A stretch of 10,389 nucleotides of DNA from Chloroflexota bacterium (GTDB lineage Bacteria > Chloroflexota > Dehalococcoidia > SM23-28-2 > RBG-16-64-32): positions 1 through 10,389 of the forward strand of contig JADFKG010000071.1 in the NCBI GenBank assembly GCA_022565075.1, given 5' to 3'. Below are positions 7,562 through 10,389 of this stretch, one piece after another. The stretch's first letter is position 1, and every line of letters starts with the position of its first letter. Both the position numbers and the translations under genes were made by a program. The notes under the pieces were generated by a model. The model searched no databases and was not told the DNA's origin. It saw only the letters and a program-made list of their open reading frames with translations.

Positions 7562-8080
7562 ATGATGCTCTGCCCAGACTGCCGGGCGGAGAACATCGAG
7601 GGCGAGGAGGTCTGCGAGGCTTGCGGCGCCGACCTGAGCGCGCTCAAACTGCCCTCCGCTGCGAGCGAGCTCGAAGAGCATCTGATACAGGACCGCCTGG
7701 GGGAGGTCGGCGCGCCGGAAGCGCTGGACGTCGCGCCCGGCGACCCTGTCTTCCTCGCCGTTCACTTCATGCGCGACAAGAACATCGAGTGCGTCCTCGT
7801 GCGCGACGAAGACGGCAACATCGTCGGCATCCTCACGGAACGCGACATCCTCCTTAAGGCGGCGGGCGCCAAGCAGGACCTGATGGCGATGGCGGTGAAG
7901 GACATCATGTCGCCCGACCCGGTGATGCTGCGTGAAGGCGACACGCTGGCGGTCGCCATGCACAAGATGTCGGTCGGCGGCTTTCGTCACATCCCGTTCG
8001 TCGCGGGCGACGGGACGACGCTCCTGGTCTCAATCCAGGACGTCTTCCGCCACGTGGCGGAGTTCATCCCCCGCGACTAG
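7562..8080 (+). CDS. Zinc-ribbon plus tandem CBS-domain protein
   Basis: A 172-residue protein joining a short N-terminal zinc ribbon to a CBS pair. The ribbon is MLCPDC...CEACGADL, with Cys4, Cys7, Cys18 and Cys21 as likely zinc ligands. A linker (about 25-45) leads to CBS repeat 1 (about 53-103, with VGILTERDILLKA at 88-100) and repeat 2 (about 112-168, MSPDPVML and GFRHIPFV). It resembles the upstream CBS protein, especially in the GILTERD and FRHIP blocks, but only this one has the ribbon. The MM start at 7562/7565 fits zinc-ribbon proteins, which usually begin just before the first CxxC. A GTG at 7532, inside korB and 6 nt after GAAGG, is a plausible longer start. The 14-nt gap after korB points to one transcript. 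The stop overlaps the convergent thioesterase stop. Confidence 0.9.
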   Translation: MMLCPDCRAENIEGEEVCEACGADLSALKLPSAASELEEHLIQDRLGEVGAPEALDVAPGDPVFLAVHFMRDKNIECVLVRDEDGNIVGILTERDILLKAAGAKQDLMAMAVKDIMSPDPVMLREGDTLAVAMHKMSVGGFRHIPFVAGDGTTLLVSIQDVFRHVAEFIPRD

Positions 8081-8943
8081 CCGGCCGCTTCCTGCCGCGG
8101 CGCTCTGATCAGACCTTCCTGCGTCACCGAGAGTACGTGCGTGCCGTCCCGCCGGTGCATCTGGCCGTGGATCAAGGCGCGCGCTGCGTGGGCGATGGGG
8201 CTATGGCTGCTGTAAAGAAGCCAGTCGTCGATGCGCGGTTGGTGGTGGAACCAGATAGCGTGGTCCAGGCTGGCGGCCGCGCCGGGCGCGTCGAAGCGCA
8301 TCATCTTGAGGGCGTGGCGGGCGGTGCTGATGAGGCCCATGTCGCTCGAGTAAGCCATGACGGCGGCGTGGACCGCGGGGTCCTCCGGCAGTACGCCCTT
8401 CGGCTTGATCCAGACCTGGCGCAACTCTCGCTCCATCGCCGCCGGATCCTTGGGGTCTGCCGAGCGCACTTCGATCGGCCGCTCTCTGCGCCAGCGCTGG
8501 AATCGCTCATTGTCGCGCGGGGCATCGGGCCGGACGAAGTCCCAGTCCGGCATCTTCTCCGGGCCCGGCGCTTCCGGCATCGGCTGCTGGTGGTCCATCC
8601 CCTCTTCCGGTCGCGAGAAGCTGCACGACATCTGGAAGATCGCCTCGCCCGCCTGGTAGGCGACGACGTCGCGAGTGGTGAACGTGCGGCCGTCGCGAAT
8701 GCGCTGGACGACGTAGCGGATGGGCGGGCCGTGGCTGCCGGGGCGCAGGAAGTACGAGTGCAGCGAGTGGATCGACCCTGACTCGACCGTGCGGCTGGTC
8801 GCCACGATGCACTGGGCCAGGACGAGGCCGCCGAAGAGGCGCCCCTCGCCCTTGCCCACGTCGCCCAGGAAAAGGTCGCGGTCCAGCTGATCGAGTTCGA
8901 GCGACTTGAGCAGCTCGTTGAGCTGACGTGAGCCGGAAGACAT
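8077..8943 (-). CDS. tesB: Acyl-CoA thioesterase II, TesB family
   Basis: Cytosolic double-hotdog thioesterase that hydrolyses acyl-CoA to free acid and CoA; 288 residues, as for TesB. The N-terminal hotdog includes GRLFGGLVLAQ at 34-44 and HSLHSYFLRPG at 59-69. The C-terminal hotdog has AYSSDMGL (Asp201), AASLDHAIWFHH (Ser225) and VTQEGLIR (Gln275). Aligned by eye to E. coli TesB (Asp204, Thr228, Gln278), the triad is kept with a conservative Thr-to-Ser change. The ATG is preceded by AGGTT a few bases upstream, and a TAGAAT box lies 10 nt before it. The gene ends head-on with the CBS cluster, sharing the CTAG stop overlap. Chain-length preference and any link to the nearby CoA-transferases are unknown. 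Confidence 0.95.
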   Translation of the reverse strand: MSSGSRQLNELLKSLELDQLDRDLFLGDVGKGEGRLFGGLVLAQCIVATSRTVESGSIHSLHSYFLRPGSHGPPIRYVVQRIRDGRTFTTRDVVAYQAGEAIFQMSCSFSRPEEGMDHQQPMPEAPGPEKMPDWDFVRPDAPRDNERFQRWRRERPIEVRSADPKDPAAMERELRQVWIKPKGVLPEDPAVHAAVMAYSSDMGLISTARHALKMMRFDAPGAAASLDHAIWFHHQPRIDDWLLYSSHSPIAHAARALIHGQMHRRDGTHVLSVTQEGLIRAPRQEAAG

Positions 8944-8953
8944 GATGAACCTG

Positions 8954-8959
8954 ATTCTA
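8954..8959 (-). promoter_or_regulatory. Candidate -10 box for the thioesterase
   Basis: The minus strand reads TAGAAT (5 of 6 to TATAAT), ending 10 nt before the ATG. No good -35 is visible at 17 nt (TAGCTC). Its spacing matches the other short-leader candidates in this window. Confidence 0.35.
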
Positions 8960-9025
8960 GAGTGCGTGCCTGCTGTGAGCTACATTAGCCGTAGCCGCGT
9001 GACTCAGGCTTGTAGGGGTGGTGGA

Positions 9026-9100
9026 TGGTGGGCGGTGCAGGGCTTGAACCTGCGACCTCTTCGGTGTGAACGAAGCGCTCTACCGCTGAGCTAACCGCCC
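9026..9100 (-). tRNA. tRNA-Val, anticodon CAC
   Basis: A 75-nt tRNA with encoded CCA (9026-9028). The acceptor GGGCGGT pairs with ACCGCCC, discriminator A. The anticodon stem CTTCG/CGAAG encloses TTCACAC, giving anticodon CAC at 9066-9068 (reads GUG). The D stem GCTC/GAGC and T arm GCAGG/CCTGC with loop TTCAAGC are complete. Confidence 0.97.
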
Positions 9101-9134
9101 ACAGGTGGTGACGGCGCACCGAACGCCAGCTTCG

Positions 9135-9164
9135 ATTGTATGGCTCGCGCCGAAAGGGCGTCAA
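9135..9164 (-). promoter_or_regulatory. Promoter for tRNA-Val
   Basis: On the minus strand, TTGACG (9159-9164, 5 of 6) and TACAAT (9135-9140, 5 of 6) are separated by 18 nt. This is the best sigma70-type promoter in the window. The expected start near 9128 leaves a leader of about 28 nt before the tRNA. Apart from this promoter, I see no gene in the 150-nt gap between the two tRNAs. Confidence 0.7.
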
Positions 9165-9250
9165 CGCGCCTGAGGCCGGGTTGGTGCGTGGCCCTCGCTC
9201 CTACCTCCCGAGCGATTAGGCGAGGGGCAGGGTCGGCTGCAGAAAAAGAG

Positions 9251-9326
9251 TGGTGGCAGGGGCGGGATTCGAACCCGCGACCAAGGGCTTATGAAGCCCC
9301 TGCTCTAACCACTGAGCTACCCTGCC
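9251..9326 (-). tRNA. tRNA with anticodon CAT, probably elongator tRNA-Met
   Basis: A 76-nt tRNA with encoded CCA (9251-9253). The acceptor GGCAGGG pairs with CCCTGCC, discriminator A. The anticodon stem encloses TTCATAA, so the anticodon is CAT (9291-9293). The T arm GCGGG/CCCGC with loop TTCGAAT is intact. The paired first acceptor base argues against initiator tRNA, which has a 1-72 mismatch in bacteria. Elongator Met is favoured, but tRNA-Ile with lysidine-modified CAT cannot be excluded by eye. Confidence 0.94.
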
Positions 9327-9336
9327 ACGAGCTTCG

Positions 9337-9366
9337 AGTGTAGCAGGGCCATTTCTCGTCGGGCAA
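9337..9366 (-). promoter_or_regulatory. Promoter for the CAT-anticodon tRNA
   Basis: On the minus strand, TTGCCC (9361-9366, 4 of 6) and TACACT (9337-9342, 4 of 6) lie 18 nt apart. The predicted start is only a few bases before the mature tRNA 5' end at 9326. It shares the 92-nt divergent gap with the response-regulator promoter. Confidence 0.5.
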
Positions 9367-9384
9367 TCGATGCCTCGCGGACTC

Positions 9385-9412
9385 GCCGGTCATATAATGA
9401 GAGCGAACCGGC
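9385..9412 (+). promoter_or_regulatory. -10 box and flanking inverted repeat of the two-component operon
   Basis: A perfect TATAAT (9393-9398) lies 20 nt before the response-regulator ATG, with no recognisable -35 at 16-18 nt. The box is flanked by GCCGGT (9385-9390) and ACCGGC (9407-9412), a 6-bp inverted repeat separated by 16 nt. A strong -10 with a poor -35 suggests activator help, and the repeat could be an operator, though OmpR-family regulators usually bind direct repeats. The -10 is more secure than the operator idea. Confidence 0.5.
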
Positions 9413-9418
9413 GTCTCT

Positions 9419-10108
9419 ATGACGAACGTGAAAACGATACTGGTAGTCGATGACGAGCCCACGCTCGTCGCAACGCTCAAGTACAACCTGGAGCGTGAGA
9501 GCTTTCGCGTGCTGGAGGCGGCCGACGGCGAGGCGGCGCTGGAAGCGGCGAGGACCGGCCGCCCTGATCTCATCGTGCTCGACCTGATGCTGCCCGGCCT
9601 GAGCGGCCTCGAGGTCTGCCGCATCCTGCGCAAGGAGACGAGAGTGCCGATCATCATGCTGACGGCCAAGGACGCCGAGGTGGACAAGATTGTCGGGCTG
9701 GAGACCGGCGCCGACGACTACGTGACGAAGCCGTTCGGCATGCCGGAGCTGATGGCGCGTGTCCGCGCGCTGCTGCGTCGCGCAGAGCCGGGAGCGGACG
9801 ATGCGCCGGACGTCGTGGAGTCGGGCGACCTGCGTGTCGATCTGGCGCGGCGTGAGGTCCAGCGGGGCGGTTCGCCGCTTCGCCTCAAGCCGAAGGAGTT
9901 GGACCTGCTGGGCTTCTTCATGCGCCGCCGCGGCCGGGCGTTCTCGCGCGAGGAGCTGCTGCAGCAGGTCTGGGGCTACGAGTTCGCGGACGACACGCGG
10001 ACGGTGGACGTGCACGTCCGCTGGCTGCGCCAGAAGATCGAGCTCGACCCGGCGCAACCGTCGCGGCTGATCACGGTGCGTGGCGTGGGATACCGTTTCG
10101 AGGGATAG
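9419..10108 (+). CDS. OmpR/PhoB-family response regulator
   Basis: A 229-residue two-component transcription factor with a receiver domain (about 5-120) and a winged-helix DNA-binding domain (about 133-228). Receiver residues are in place: acidic pocket Asp11, Asp12 and Glu13 (VVDDEP), phospho-acceptor Asp55 (VLDLMLPG), Thr82 (MLTAKD) and Lys104 (VTKPF). The effector part has the usual LKPKELDLL at 156-164, a recognition-helix region around TVDVHVRWLRQKI at 195-207, and the closing wing ITVRGVGYRFEG. It resembles the PhoB/PhoP/RegX3 group, but the regulon cannot be assigned. The ATG starts 6-7 residues before the first beta strand as usual, with no Shine-Dalgarno; TATAAT lies 20 nt upstream. 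The partner histidine kinase begins 2 nt after the stop. Confidence 0.96.
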   Translation: MTNVKTILVVDDEPTLVATLKYNLERESFRVLEAADGEAALEAARTGRPDLIVLDLMLPGLSGLEVCRILRKETRVPIIMLTAKDAEVDKIVGLETGADDYVTKPFGMPELMARVRALLRRAEPGADDAPDVVESGDLRVDLARREVQRGGSPLRLKPKELDLLGFFMRRRGRAFSREELLQQVWGYEFADDTRTVDVHVRWLRQKIELDPAQPSRLITVRGVGYRFEG

Positions 10109-10110
10109 CC

Positions 10111-10389
10111 TTGGGTAGCCTGCGTTTTCACCTGCTCATCGCCTTCGCCGCGTTAGCCGGGGCCTCCGTCCTGGCTCTCGCAGTGACGACGGCATCTCTA
10201 GCGGCCGCCATCGCCGTCGGCGCGATCGTCGCGGTGGGAGGCGCCATCCTCTGGCTCGCGGCGGATCGCGTCGAACGCTCCGTAAGGGTGATCCGCGGCG
10301 CCGCGCGGGAGATGGCGCAGGGCGAGTTCGGGACGCGTCTTCCGGCCGAGGACGCCGGTGCGCTCGCAGGCGCCTTCCAGGACTTCAAC
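10111..10389 (+). CDS. Sensor histidine kinase, N-terminal part (cut by window end)
   Basis: The first 93 residues of a membrane histidine kinase, open to the window edge. I take TTG at 10111 as start: it is 5 nt after GAGGGA (10100-10105), 2 nt after the response-regulator stop, and no ATG occurs until residue 68. Two hydrophobic stretches follow (about 8-26 and 28-50) with almost nothing between them. A HAMP-like linker begins at about 52 (DRVERSVRVIRGAAREMAQGE, then LPAEDAGALAGAFQDFN). Catalytic domains (His box, ATPase) lie beyond the window. The kinase presumably phosphorylates Asp55 of the adjacent regulator. With so little sequence between the helices it should lack an extracytoplasmic sensor and may sense within the membrane or through a partner. 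The kinase identity rests partly on operon position. Confidence 0.82.
   Translation, partial: MGSLRFHLLIAFAALAGASVLALAVTTASLAAAIAVGAIVAVGGAILWLAADRVERSVRVIRGAAREMAQGEFGTRLPAEDAGALAGAFQDFN

Noticed and set aside
8979..8995. GCTAC/GTAGC hairpin between tRNA-Val and the thioesterase as terminator
   Set aside because: It has only five base pairs and no T-run on either strand.
9140..9343. 67-residue ORF with GRDSNPRPRAYEAP
   Set aside because: It is a translation of the complement of the CAT-anticodon tRNA, a common annotation artefact.

Overview
The window is high-GC bacterial chromosome, densely packed with short gene gaps. No CRISPR array, insertion sequence, phage gene or obvious transfer signature was seen. 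The gene set is ordinary housekeeping and central metabolism. It combines a two-subunit KorAB-type 2-oxoacid:ferredoxin oxidoreductase, tandem family III (CaiB/BaiF) CoA-transferases, a TesB thioesterase and a PhoB-like two-component system. This fits a free-living bacterium such as a Chloroflexota (Dehalococcoidia-like) or actinobacterial lineage. That placement is a guess from gene content and style; nothing in the window fixes the phylum.

Layout, left to right. (1) 11-1147, minus: complete galactokinase. (2) 1214-3633, plus: two family III CoA-transferases overlapping by one base, divergent from galK across a 66-nt gap. (3) 3765-3961, plus: tRNA-Leu(CAG) and tRNA-Arg(GCG) behind a good sigma70-type promoter. 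(4) 4171-8080, plus: a tight cluster of CBS-pair protein, korA, korB, and zinc-ribbon plus CBS-pair protein. A possible 36-residue leader ORF precedes it and overlaps the first gene. (5) 8077-8943, minus: TesB-type acyl-CoA thioesterase, convergent with the CBS cluster and sharing a CTAG stop overlap. (6) 9026-9100 and 9251-9326, minus: tRNA-Val(CAC) and a CAT-anticodon tRNA, each with its own promoter. (7) 9419 to the end, plus: OmpR/PhoB-family response regulator and the start of its membrane histidine kinase, cut by the window edge.

How they may work together. KorAB would link 2-oxoglutarate to succinyl-CoA and reduced ferredoxin. It sits between two different CBS-pair proteins, and CBS pairs commonly bind adenine nucleotides, so an energy-charge control of this step is a reasonable hypothesis. 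The upstream CoA-transferase has Ser where the catalytic Asp is expected, while its partner keeps the Asp. This suggests a heteromeric enzyme with one active subunit.

Expression signals show a pattern. Several genes at the head of a transcript have a TANNNT -10-like box 9-20 nt before the start codon and no Shine-Dalgarno, consistent with leaderless or near-leaderless mRNAs. Several genes inside operons (CoA-transferase 2, korA, korB, histidine kinase) have Shine-Dalgarno-like sequences. No convincing hairpin-plus-T-run terminator was found.
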